Source: Selaginella tamariscina (lineage: Eukaryota > Streptophyta > Lycopodiopsida > Selaginellales > Selaginellaceae). From it: a DNA stretch of 64,000 nt. Positions 35,320 through 46,006 of this stretch are shown here, in pieces. A program made the translations under genes and the position numbers. Position 1 is the first letter of the stretch; each line of letters begins with the position of its first letter. A model generated the notes under the pieces. It worked only from the letters and a program-made list of their open reading frames with translations. It searched no databases and had not been told where the DNA came from. The stretch is taken from contig PUQB01000201.1 of NCBI GenBank assembly GCA_003024785.1, positions 166,519-230,518 on the forward strand, in the 5' to 3' direction.

Positions 35320-35906
35320 TCTTGCTTCTCCTTCTTCCGCTCCTGCAGTACAAGATCGTTTCCAGCATCTTTGTTAAGTACAGGATGATCTTCGGCAGGC
35401 ACAGGAATGATACAAGCATCATGCTGATGTCACCGTCAGCCGGCACCTGCATACAAGGTTGGTGATCTCGTGTGGCTTCTTCGTTGACATATTCGCACCA
35501 ACAGACCTTCTTTTAAGTTGGATTTTCAACGATTGGGCCCTTACAGGATTGCGGCCAAGGTCAATCCTGTAACTTTCCGACTCGAGTTACCATCTACAGT
35601 GAAACTTCATCCTGTGTTTCACACCTCTTATTGGAGCCGTATCATCCTTCTTCTCTTCCTGGTCGTGTTTTTTTGCCCCCTCCTATGGTCATTGAAAATG
35701 AACCTGAGTATGAAGTTGCAGCCATCCTTGATTCTCGTCTTCATCACCGCCAACTCCAATACTTGGTGGATTTGAAAGGTTATTTGCCTACTGATCGCAC
35801 TTGGGAACCTGCATCCAACTTACTCCATGCTTCTTCCAAGGTTGCTGCCTTCCATCGGCATTATCCTACTAAACTAGGTCCTAAGACTTGTGGAACTCGT
35901 CTTTAG
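35320..35906 (+). pseudogene. Integrase tail and chromodomain of element 3
   Basis: FQRLGPYRIAAKVNPVTFRL (about 35520) is the integrase C-terminal SH3-like region, and HPVFHTS precedes a chromodomain (EYEVAAILDSRLHH, LVDLKGYLPTDRTWEPASNL, 35700-35830). A one-base frame change separates the two near 35640. The stop at 35904-35906 is followed by the polypurine tract AGGGAGGAGGTGA and the 3' LTR. Confidence 0.8.
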
Positions 35907-35917
35907 GGAGGAGGTGA

Positions 35918-36869
35918 TGTCACAACCCGATACAGGATGTAAGATTCCGAATGCAAGATATAGGATGTAGAATACGGGTTACAGGATATGCGTATAGGAT
36001 ATGCCTACAGGATATACCTATAAGATATACCTACAGGATATGCCTATAGGATATGCCTACAAGTATTTCTACAAGATATGCCTACAGAATATTCCTACAG
36101 GATATTCCTATAGGATATGCTACAGGATATACTTAGAGGATAAGGGTCACTATTTTTAGCTCATGACTAGATTAGACTCATGACCAGATTAGCTTGGAGT
36201 TGTGAGTATAAAGCTCTGACCTAATTGTTGTACAATCAGTTACTATCAACACTAGTCATTCTACGATCATTCTTGTTCTTGTCTTGTTTGTATCTTGCTC
36301 CTTGCCTCTTGTTTTGTCTTGCCTCTGGTTCCTATCATGTTCTTGTTGCTCTTGGATCCTGTCCTGTTCTTGTCTCGCTCCTGGATCCTGTCCTACTCCT
36401 GATTCCTGAGTTTCTAGTTCCTGTCCTGCTCCCTGTTCTACTATCCTGCTCCGGTTCCTATCTAGCTCCTTATCTTGCTATCCTACTCTTTGTCCTGCTA
36501 TCCTACTCTGATTCCTATCCAGATCCTTATCTTGCTATCCTGCTCTTTGTCCTGCTATCCTGCTCCGATTCCTATCCAGCTCGTCCTACTATCCTGCTCC
36601 ATTTCCTATCCTGCTCCTTGTCATGCTATCCTACTCCAGTTTCTATCCAGCTCCTTGTCCTGCTATCCTGCTCCATTTCCTATCCTGCTCCTTATCCTGC
36701 TATCCTGCTCCAGTTCCTATCCTACTCCGGTTCTTATTTTGCTCCTTGTCCTGCTCCTTGTTCTGCTCCTGAGTTCCAAGTTCCTATTTGCTCCTTGTCC
36801 TGCTCTTGAGTCAAGCCTCCTTGTTCTTAGAATCCTACTCATCCCTTGTTCCTAGATCGTGACTTGACA
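35918..36869 (+). repeat. 3' LTR of element 3
   Basis: 952 bp with the same two internal repeat classes as the 5' LTR (GGATATGCCTA units, then the CT-rich tract at about 36270-36840). A TATA-like 'gagtataaagctctg' lies at about 36205. Confidence 0.88.
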
Positions 36870-37790
36870 CTAGCCAGGTGTGCCAAAGCACACCTAGTTA
36901 CGAGACCTAACCTCCCTGAGCGGATGTCTAAGGTTTAACACCCTAGTGTGAGCACAAGCATGCTTGTTTATTAGAGTATCCAACCCCTTGGTGAAAAACC
37001 CATGACACGACCTCAAAGGGCGTGCCTCAGGCGTTGCATTGTGTGACATCTAGCCCAGTTCACATCTCCATGTGACACTGCCTTCTACGATGTGGGCTAT
37101 CATGCCATAGCCCTTAGATTCAAGAGTTGCACCAAGTGCCACAAACGTGGCTCCTAAATGCCAACTCTAGAACCCCTTAGTGAGCTTCTTAGAGGGACTA
37201 TTACTCCCAAACTGGTATGTGAACCCATCAAACAAAATCCCACGCCCACGGTTGGATAAGGACACAAATGGTCATGAGTGCTACACTTAGCTTGACGGGA
37301 GGAGGTTGGAGATAAGCCTCAACCTCTACCTCTTGGAATGTGCATTCCAACAAGACCTTTTAGGCATGGATTTACCAAAGTTAAGAGTGTACTACCCCAA
37401 AGGTGGGACGTACCCTATTATCTGGAAGTTAGGGTAGCACAATAAAGGGTTATACCTTAACGACACAAGTTGAAGCTTGTACCAACAAAGAGCAACGAAC
37501 TCAATCATGAACCCAGGAGCTCTCCTACTAATACTCTACCTAACGGACCCCCCCCCTTCTTTTCCTATATGTGTAAGTGGGTTGGCACGGAATTCCAGCC
37601 CTTAGTTCAAATAATGAGATGAGCTTATATTTAACCTAACTCCTACCCTAAACCCTACCCAAGGGTGGGGGTTTTTAGGGAATGGGTTAGGGCAAACCTA
37701 GGGTTAGGTCAACCTAGGGGTGTTCCTTACCCTATTCAACTCACAGAACTCATCTGCATTAACCAATCAGTTTAATTTGGGACATCAAAA
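36870..37790 (-). repeat. Family 1 LTR, - strand, part 2 (5' truncated)
   Basis: Continues the LTR interrupted at 30161; the CTAGC duplication of element 3 is at 36870-36874. It breaks off at about 37790 in 'ttgggacatcaaaa', so the first ~150 bp of the LTR are lost at the junction with element 4. Confidence 0.8.
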
Positions 37791-37975
37791 CGGAGCTTTT
37801 ATGCTCACAACTCCAAGAGCTAATCTAGGCATGAGCTAAAAATATACTCCAAGAGCTAATCTAGTCATGAGCTAAAAATAATTATCCTGTAGGTATATCT
37901 TATAGGCATATCCTGTAGGTATATCTTGTAGGCATCCTGTATCCTATATCATGTATCCTATATTGGGTCGTGACA
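37791..37975 (-). repeat. 3' LTR stub of element 4
   Basis: Matches the first ~190 bp of the element 3 LTR, with a repeated 'ctccaagagctaatcta' block and short ATATCC/TGTAGG units. Confidence 0.75.
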
Positions 37976-40331
37976 GCACCTTCTCCCTAAGGACAAGTTC
38001 ACAAGTCCCGGGACCTGGTTTAACAGGATAATGTCGATGGAAGGCAGCAACTTTGGAAGAAGCATGGAGTAAATTAGATGCAGGTTCCCAATTGCGATCG
38101 GTAGGTAAAGAACCTTTTCAATCCACCAAGTATTGAAGTTGGCGGCGATGAAGATGAGAATCAAGGATGACTGCAACTTCGTATTCAGGTTCATCATTAA
38201 TGACCACATGAGGAGGAGGAGAAAAAACACGACCAGGAAGAGAAGAAGGATGATACGGTTCCAACAAAGAGGTGTGAAACACATGATGAAGTTTCACAGT
38301 AAATGGTAGCTCTAGTCGGAAAGCTACAGGATTGATCTCAACCGCAATCCTGTAAGGGCACAATCGTTGAAAATCCAACTTAAAAAAAGGCATGTTGGTG
38401 CAAATATGCTGATGAAGAAGCCACACGAGATCACCAATCTTTATGCAAGTGCCGGCTGATGATGAGCATCAGCATGACGCTTATATCGTTCCTGTGCTTG
38501 CTAAAGATGAACTTGGAGATTATCCTGTACCTGATAAAGATGCTGGAGACGATCTTGTACTGTAGGAGCGGGAGAAGGAGAAGCATGAGGAGCAAAGTCA
38601 AAACGTGGATGGTAGCCTGTAAGTGTGAAGAAGGGTGTCTGGCCTGTAGATGCATGAAGGAGTTGTTGTAAGCAAATTCTGCCATAGGAAGAAGGTCCAA
38701 CTAGTTGTCCTGCTAGTAACTGATGAAGTAGCAAAGATATTGCTCCAAGGTTTGAATCATGCATTCTAATTGCTCATCATTTTACGGATGATATGCTAAA
38801 GAAAGATCTGCTTTAACTTGTAAACTCCGGATAAGCTCTCACCAAAATCTAACATGGATTGTGGACCTTGATCAGAAACAATGCTCTCAGAAAGACCATG
38901 ATGTCAGAACACTTCACGGATCATCAACTCAGTAGTTGTCTAGCCTGTAACCATCTTATTACATGGTAAGAAATGAGCCTGTTTAGTGAAACGGTCAACC
39001 ACCACAAGAACTGCACGAGAGGAGGAAGATCTGTGAGGAAATCTATAGAAATGGATTCCAAGGAGCAGAGGGAACAAGAAGAGGATGAAGAAGACCAGAA
39101 GGCGCGTGACAAGGCATCTTCAACATGTTGCAGGTGTCACAACTCCGTACAAACTTTTCCACAAAACCTTGCAACCCAGGCCACCAATAGTTGTAATTGT
39201 CTTGGCCACACCAAAATGTCCTATAGCTAGGGTATCATGACAATCCTGTACCACACGAGTCATGTAAACACCAATAGGAATGTACATGAGACCTTCCCAG
39301 TACAGGAGTCCGTCCATGTATGGCAAACAACTTGTAGTCTATACGGGAACTAGAAAAAGAGGAGCTTGCGATGTCAAGATTAATGTGTGAGAACACATTC
39401 TTTGCCAAGTCGTTTGTAGCCAATTGCAAATGGATGTCCTATAGAAGTATTGAATTTGCTGGAGCCTGATGAACCTATAGTGTCGCAAGCCAAAATCGAT
39501 CAAACCCATAACACTTGCTTTTGACAGTCATATGTAGATCACTCGGGGTCGATTCAAGGTAAGAGTGCCTAAACAATGCATCTGCTTTGCCATTTCTGAA
39601 AACAGGTTTGTAGATGATGACAAAATTAAAACGTGATAGGAATTCCGCCCATAGCCTGTCACCGATTAAGAACTTGAGCCATTTGAAAAAACTCCAAGTT
39701 CTTCTTATCCGTAAGAACTTGTACAGAATGCACAACACCTTCCAAGAAGTGCTGCCACTCCTCGAACGAATCCACGATGGCCTTGAGTTTCTTGTCATGA
39801 ATGTCATAATTGATCTCCGCCGAAAGGAACTTACGAGAGTGAAAGGCTACATGAAGGAATAACTTATCTTCTCCAACTTATGATAGGATAGAACCTACTG
39901 AAGAAGGGACAAGAAGGATCAGGATGTGCTAAAATTGAAGGCGTCATTGAGTGCTGCGAATGCATGTTCTGCCTTATCAGACCAAGAGAAAACCCCTATG
40001 CGCTTGGTGAGTTTCGTGAGTTGAAGTACACGCTTGGAGAAGTCCTGTATGAATCATTTGTAGAAATTTGCAAAGCCAAGGAAACATTGTACAGACTTGG
40101 GCCTCTTCCACTCCATAATAATCTTCACCTTGTGCATGTCTATGTAGCCCAAGAACTCCATAGTATCCATGTCGAAGAAACACTTCTCCAACTTTGCATA
40201 TAGGCCATGCTCGCAAAGCTTTTGTAGAACTAGTCATACATGCTTTTGTCATGTGCTGCTTGGTCCTTAGAGAAAATCAAAATGTCATCGAGGTAGATCA
40301 TCACAAACTGATCCAAGAAGTCACGAAAGAT
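37976..40331 (-). pseudogene. pol remnant of element 4 (RT end, RNase H, integrase, chromodomain)
   Basis: Read from high to low: FVMIYLDDILIFS (about 40310-40270, YLDD catalytic box), FLGY and FYKWLKF-like stretches, RNase H near 39900-39500 (LSAEFLSRFNFVIIYKP), integrase (SIDFLTDLPP at ~39050, SESIVSDQGP and LADQLVG-like segments), an SH3-like FQRLCPYRIAVEINPVAFRL (38380) and the chromodomain EYEVAVILDSHLHRRQLQYLVD (38190-38120). Many frame changes and stops are present. Confidence 0.7.
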
Positions 40332-41015
40332 TGGTTGACGGTGGTCCGACATCGTCACACGGCCAATCAGCGGGGACGTTCACCAGCGCGGACGAGCGAC
40401 GGGACAAAGCGTTGGATAAGGGAGGTACTTCATGTACAAACTAATGGCGACCGATTTCAGGTGGCGGTGTAACTAGGCGTAGATCCGATCGTCCGGACCA
40501 ACTACCCAGGGTACGAAGGACAGCACGTGTGGGGAGGCGCATAAATGTGACAGGCAAGACTCTGTCATTAGGCGGCAGACCAGTGGGAAGGCACTACATG
40601 TACCTAGGGTCTAGCGGTAAGTAACCCATTATATAAGCCAGAAGGCGAGTAGTGGGTCAAGTCTGCGTCTTATATTTTGCTCCACTGTCGGAGATAGTTT
40701 GTACTCGGACAGGCAATATATATATATATATATAATATATATATTCCTTCTATTCACCTTACAAGCGGGCATTCCCCGCTTGCCCTACTCTTGGGCCCCG
40801 CAACACTCTCTGCTAAGTCTTCTCAGTAGAACTCCCCCTACCTATACACGGCCCTCACGACGTCCGAGTAGGCCATCCAATACCTTCCATTACTCCTAAG
40901 GTAAGGCCCGGCTTGCTGGCCGAACCCCGGGGTTGGACGTTCTCGACAGCGTCCTGGCGACCACTGCAGCTTCCCTTGAAGCACCACATCTGGCTTGCGG
41001 AGTCCCCAACGACTA
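40332..41015. repeat. Solo LTR of an unrelated family inside reverse transcriptase
   Basis: The RT frame FQHIVNDIF at 41045-41016 resumes as RDFLDQFVMIYLDD at 40330. Between them lie 684 bp starting TGGTTGACGG and ending CGACTA, flanked by AAGAT (40327-40331) and AAGAT (41016-41020). The insert has a TATA-like 'cattatataagcc' (40629), a (TA)n run at 40716-40745 and no ORF. TG..TA ends plus a 5-bp duplication fit a solo LTR. Its sequence matches nothing else in the window. Confidence 0.75.
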
Positions 41016-41098
41016 AAGATGTCATTCACTATGTGTTGGAACATGGCTGGGGCATTTGTAAGTCCAAAAAGCATCAATTACTATCAAAGTTATTATCA
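41016..41098 (-). pseudogene. RT fragment of element 4 upstream of the insertion
   Basis: Encodes MLFGLTNAPAMFQHIVNDIF, the conserved box just before the YxDD motif. Upstream gag, protease and the first half of RT are deleted. Confidence 0.75.
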
Positions 41099-41468
41099 AA
41101 GTTTAAGCCACGACCTAAGAGCAAGAAGGCTTGACTCAAGAGCAAGATAAGAACTAGGAATAAATGAGAACAGCAGGCAAGGAGCAAAATAAGAATAAGA
41201 CAAGAATGATCATAGAATGACTGGTGTTGATAGTAACTAATTGTACAACAATTAGGTCGAAGCTTTTATGCTCACAACTCCAAGAGCTAATCTAGGCATG
41301 AGCTAAAAATATACTCCAAGAGCTAATCTAGTCATGAGCTAAAAATAATGTCCCTTATTCTATAGGTATATCCTGTAAGCATATCTTGTAGGTATATACT
41401 GTAGCCATATCTTGTAGGTATATCTTGTAGGCATATCCTGTATCTATATCCTGTATCAGGTCATGACA
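41099..41468 (-). repeat. 5' LTR remnant of element 4
   Basis: Begins with a degraded 'gtttaagccacgacct', lacks most of the CT-rich array, and ends 'gggtcatgaca'-like at 41468 after the ATATCC/TGTAGG units. Confidence 0.65.
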
Positions 41469-43206
41469 CACTCTACACTGGGGCTTACATATACATACAT
41501 GAAATATTTATAAACTTTACATGCACACAACACACCCGTTAAAAGCATTCCACAATATGCATTAAAAGCACCTATGAAGACACATATGCACACACATATA
41601 CACAATGAGTGAATTACGGTACAAATAATTAAATGTTTAAGGGTCTAGCATCTAGCTTTGTGTTTAGGGTTTAGGGTTTAAACTTCAAACCAAACATTTA
41701 TTGTTACACACACTATACACTGGGACTTATACACACAAAAATTACAAAGTATTAACACATGTGTTAAAAACATTCAATTGTGGGGCTTAATGTTTAGGGT
41801 TTAAACTCTAAACTCATAAAGATAAATATGCACATACATACGAGTGGATCACAATATAAATAATGTTTAGGGTCCAACATCTAGCTTTGTGTTTAGGGTT
41901 TATGGTTTAAACCCCAAACCAAGCATTTATCTTTATATACTGAGGCTTACAAGGTATGTATGTCTATGTGTATATATGTGTGTATGTATATATGTGTACT
42001 AATGTATGCAATGTGTGCAAAATTAATTTTTCAACATTTCTCTCTCTCTCTCACACATACACCATAATCCATATGTATTGACATAACACATTCACATATA
42101 TTATGTACTATGTTTGTATGTTTATGTGTATATTATATGTGTGTATGTATGTATTGCTGTACGTGAAAACTTAACACACCCATAGACACACATATGTTAA
42201 ACCCTTGCATGATCTCTATATTTTTGGGGTGTACATGATACACCCACACACCCACACCGCACACAAATTAAAGATTATGATAATATAATGAAAGAATATT
42301 TGTTTAGGGTTAATCTATATTTTATTCCTTTTAGGGTTTAGGGTATATTCTTAGGGATTTTAAGGTAGCGGAGAAGAAAGAAGGTGGAGGAGAAAGACGC
42401 TGTGGTTGTGAAAGACGTGGTGGCAGTGAAAGATGCGGTGGCAGTGCAATAGATCGATAGATCTACTTTCACAAGGTGTGGTGCAGTAGGGTTTGAAGGC
42501 GCATTCACACAGGTGAAAACTCTCTCTCTCACGCACACTCCTATGTATACATATACATATGTATCTGCGTGTATTTATTTATTTGTATATACATGTACAT
42601 TTATATGTATATAATAAAATTTATTTATCTATTTCTCGCACACACACTCACACTCACACACACACACACACACATATACACATATATGTGTGTGCATCTA
42701 TATAATTTTATTTATTTATTTATTTCTTGCACACACATGCACACTCCTGTATATACATATATACATATATATGTGTGTGTGAATCTGTATAATTTTATTG
42801 ATTTATTTATCTCTAGTACACACACACACACTCATGTATATACATATAATATATATATATACATATGTGTATCTTATAATTTAACTTATTTAGCATGCAC
42901 ACACACACACACAATATACATATACACATATATATACATATATACATATACATATGTGTATATCTGTATAATTTAATTTATTTAGCACACATGCACACAC
43001 ATGATATACATACACATACATATACATATATATACACATATATACATATATATATATATAGTAGTGTGTGTGTGTATGTAATTTTATTTATCTATCTATC
43101 TCTGGCACACACATGTATGTGTATTTTATATATGTAATTTCTTTATCTCTCTCTCACACATACACAACTATATGTATATGTACGTGTGTATTTGTATCCC
43201 ATTCCC
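41469..43206. repeat. Microsatellite and telomere-motif region, copy 1
   Basis: No gene. It contains TTTAGGG-type doublets (about 41660-41700, 41790, 41890, 42305-42350), CA/TA microsatellites (42640-43080) and repeated 'ttttatttatttatct' blocks. It is paralogous to 58350-61955 in order and content, including 'cacacaggtgaaaactctctctctcacgcacactcct' at 42508-42541, the counterpart of the site where a solo LTR is inserted in the second copy. Confidence 0.75.
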
Positions 43207-43908
43207 TACCTGGGTGGCGGGATTAACCCTGCTACCCCTTCCATGCCGGGTGGACGGGATTAATCTCGCCACCCCTTTCATGCTGCAAATTGTGGTGGGC
43301 AATTATTCCCGCCACCCATGCCCTACCTAAAGGGTGGCGAGATTAATTCCGCCACCCATACCATGCATGAGGGGGGGGGATTAATCCCATCTCACACTCT
43401 TTGAGACAAACGGTGGCGGAATTAATCCCGCAAACCTTTTCATTCATGGTGAGCGGGATTGATCCCGCCCATAACTCTCTCATATGGACAAAGGTGGCGG
43501 GCAGGATTAATTTTGCCCCCCAATTCATTGGGACATAAAAGGTTGGCAAGATTAATCTTGCTGACCATTCAAGGAGGCAGGGAGGTGGTGATGATTAATC
43601 TTGCCCACCAGGTATGGAAAGGGTGGCTAGATTAATTCCGCCCACCAAGTATGGAAAGGGTGGCTAGATTAATCCCGCCACCCTTTATATCTCAAAGAGT
43701 GGAGGAGGGATTAATCAAGCCCACTAGGCATGGCATGGGTGGCAGGATAAATCTCACCACCTTTATCCATATGAGAACTTGTCGGGGGATTAATCCCGCC
43801 CACTAAACATGAAAGAGGTGGCGAGATTAATCCTGCCCACAACTCCATTACCTATATCTCCCACACATACATGTATTTATATGTACGTGTCTATCTATAT
43901 ATTATATG

Positions 43909-43946
<38 letters not shown>

Positions 43947-44047
43947 AAAACACAAATTCTAAGAGGCAAGGAAGTGATGGTGAGATTAATCCTACCACCC
44001 ATTCCATGCCCCCTAAAATGGTGGGTGAAATTAATCCCGCCCATTTC
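43207..44047. repeat. Palindrome array 1 (diverged)
   Basis: About 18 units around a core of the form GGCGGGATTAATCCCGCC, spaced about 40-50 bp, many with one or two changes (GGCGAGATTAAT, ATTAATCTTGCC). Units are separated by 'cccatgcc', 'gagagaa' and 'gggtgg' stretches. A (TA)n microsatellite interrupts it at 43914-43944. Base changes break the perfect symmetry in most units, so this is the oldest-looking of the three arrays. Confidence 0.85.
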
Positions 44048-44306
44048 TCTATGAGACAGAGAAGGTGTATGTGAATGTCCTAGTGTATTAATATATATAA
44101 GTACATGTTTGTCTGTATATTATAATTCCTCACCATCTAATTAGTTTGAGCACTTCAGATAAAAATATGTATAGACTCTATAAAGTTTTAATAGTTTTTT
44201 TTGTATATTTGGGTTTATATAAGTGTGTGTGCATTTTTATATAAAATATTCATAATGTAATATTGTGCAGACAAACGGTTTGATTAAATAATTTGATTCA
44301 GCCGTT

Positions 44307-44664
44307 AGTATAGAGTCGTCATCAAATTCTAGGTAAGAATTAAAATAAAATTTATTATACTTAAATATGTGCTTGAAGAACTTATCATTTTTTTATTCAC
44401 ATGTGGAATTGAGATAATAAGAAAGACAAGAGGAGGAGATGAGATGGTCTGAGGAAACTTGGCCATATTTCAAAATAAACAAAAAGCGCATTGGATCAAA
44501 CATAATTGTTATCAAACTAACCTCTGTCACATCACGTGGACAAGCAAAACAATGGAAAGTAGATTTACTAGTCAAGCACCTGAAGGCATGCTATGAACCA
44601 AGATTGAATGATGCTTGAAATATATACCTTGTTCCATCTAATATCACATTCTTAGATCCGAAGG
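44307..44664 (+). pseudogene. Unrecognised gene, copy 1, part 1 (split by chromovirus)
   Basis: Matches copy 2 at 63328-63688. The expected start is ATA here (ATAGAGTCGTC versus ATGGAGTCGTC). After a short exon and a GT-AG intron the frame reads TWPYFK, KRIG, VIKLTSVTSRGQAKQWKV and LVKHLKACYEPRLNDA. No known domain was recognised. It is interrupted at GATCC|GAAGG by the retrotransposon and continues at 52023. Confidence 0.6.
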
Positions 44665-45632
44665 TGTCAGAGTTTTTACCTGGTGCCACAAAGGCGGCTT
44701 GCCAGGTGCCAACCCTGGAATCCCCTCTCTGGAAACCCCACGGAATCTGGTAAAGTAACCCGTATTAGGAACCCAACCCTTAGGAACTAAAACCCTAACT
44801 GACCAAGTTCACGAACGAGACTCACCTTGTGAATCAGGATGCACGGACTGGCCGAGTTATAGGTGTTGTTCCTAGCTTGGCGTGGAGGCGGCCGGAGCAA
44901 GGCCTCAACCACTAGTTCTGCGGAACGTGAACTCGGGCAATACCTTTGAGCTTGCGAGCAGGTTTTCGGACCAAGGAATCTGGCTAACTCCTTGGAAGTG
45001 ACGTGCCCTTGTCTCAAAGGCAAGATCCTGCCAACGATAAGGATAGTCTAACCCTAGGGTGGGTTGTACCCCTGTCGTGTGGAAGTTTGGGCGGCACAAC
45101 AGAGGGTTGCACCTTGACGACACAAGCTTAGCTTGCACCGGTAGGAGGTTAACGAGCTCTCTTTTGAACCCAGGAAGCCTCACTACATACACTCTACCTT
45201 ATTTATGTGACGGACCCCCCCCCCCCTGTTTACCTAAATGAGTAAGTGGGCTGGCACAAAAATGCCAGCCCTTAGAGAAAATGGTTGTCCTAACCTAACC
45301 CTAAACCTAACCCCTAGGGGGGGGTATTAGGGCGTGGGGTTAGGGCAACCCTAGGGTTAGGTCAACCCTAGGGGTGTCCCTAACCCTTTTTGACAAGCTA
45401 TATTTAACGGAAAACCTACGTCAAACTGGGGGAGAGTTTTCTAGAGGGTAAGTACTACCTTCGCCTAGAGTTTCTCGAGGTACCTAGTGACAGCCGGCCG
45501 GACTACCCCTAAACACCTAAGTGCACTAAGCGGGGCTGTTTCTCACTACAACTAGGGTTCGCCACACAACTCGGTAGGTAACAACAGTCAAACCCCAAAG
45601 TAAAGGGTCGAGTCATAGTAAAAACTATGACA
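44665..45632 (-). repeat. 3' LTR of the chromovirus
   Basis: 968 bp. It shares its 5' part (TGTCATAGTTTTTACTATGA...) with all family 1 LTRs but goes straight from the 'gttggcacc' block to the terminus ACTCTGACA, lacking the ~700-bp internal block of the longer LTRs. Confidence 0.92.
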
Positions 45633-45648
45633 CACTCCCCGCCTTTGA
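45633..45648 (-). other. Polypurine tract of the chromovirus
   Basis: On the - strand AAAGGCGGGGAGTG abuts the 3' LTR and is identical to the tract of the LARD-like element. Confidence 0.8.
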
Positions 45649-46006
45649 AAATGTCAACGTCCTCGTTGACGTCCAACTCCAAGACTAGATAATGTTAGAA
45701 AAAATTAACCAAAACTAACATATCACTCTATGTGGAGTCAGCCAAAAGTTCACATAAGTTTTATTACCCCCCTTGCATTACGCGAAACCAAGTACTTCAG
45801 AACCGTCGTTCACTGAGTCGTAAACCCAGCTGCCGGAGGCACCACCTGCGACATGAAGTCATTTGGAGACCTTTTGCACGTCTGCAAAGTCTGTCACCCG
45901 ACGCACACAACACTGGTTAATTTCTTTATTTAACTAGAATTTATATAGGAGGCCTCTAGTTAGTGTTGTTGCCGGCCCCTTGGTTAATAAGAAATAAAGA
46001 CTTGCT

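Larger units (their letters stand above)
30162..36869 (+). mobile_element. Ty3/gypsy chromovirus-type element 3, internally deleted
   Basis: The LTRs at 30162-31112 and 35918-36869 start TATCACAACC / TGTCACAACC and end CTTGACA. The target duplication CTAGC is at 30157-30161 and 36870-36874. Gag and protease remnants are followed by a repeat-rich linker and then, with reverse transcriptase, RNase H and most of integrase deleted, by a chromodomain. A family 1 solo LTR (32901-34715) sits in the linker. The element is itself inserted in a family 1 LTR. It cannot be autonomous. Confidence 0.88.
37791..41468 (-). mobile_element. Element 4: second member of the element 3 family, truncated
   Basis: In - orientation: a damaged 5' LTR (about 41099-41468, ending TGACA), reverse transcriptase, RNase H, integrase and chromodomain remnants, a purine tract (revcomp of 37976-37992) and a 3' LTR stub 37791-37975. 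It keeps the pol domains that element 3 lost. A 684-bp foreign solo LTR splits the reverse transcriptase. The low-coordinate end is a deletion junction, so no target duplication can be checked. Confidence 0.8.

Noticed and set aside
42569..43137. Tyr/Ile/His/Thr-rich frames
   Set aside because: Products of (CA)n and (TA)n microsatellites without protein-like composition; the same holds for 61652-61885.
45059..45241. 60-codon frame inside the chromovirus LTR (also 51450-51632)
   Set aside because: Identical in both LTRs because they are repeats; no domain and no reason to expect an LTR gene.
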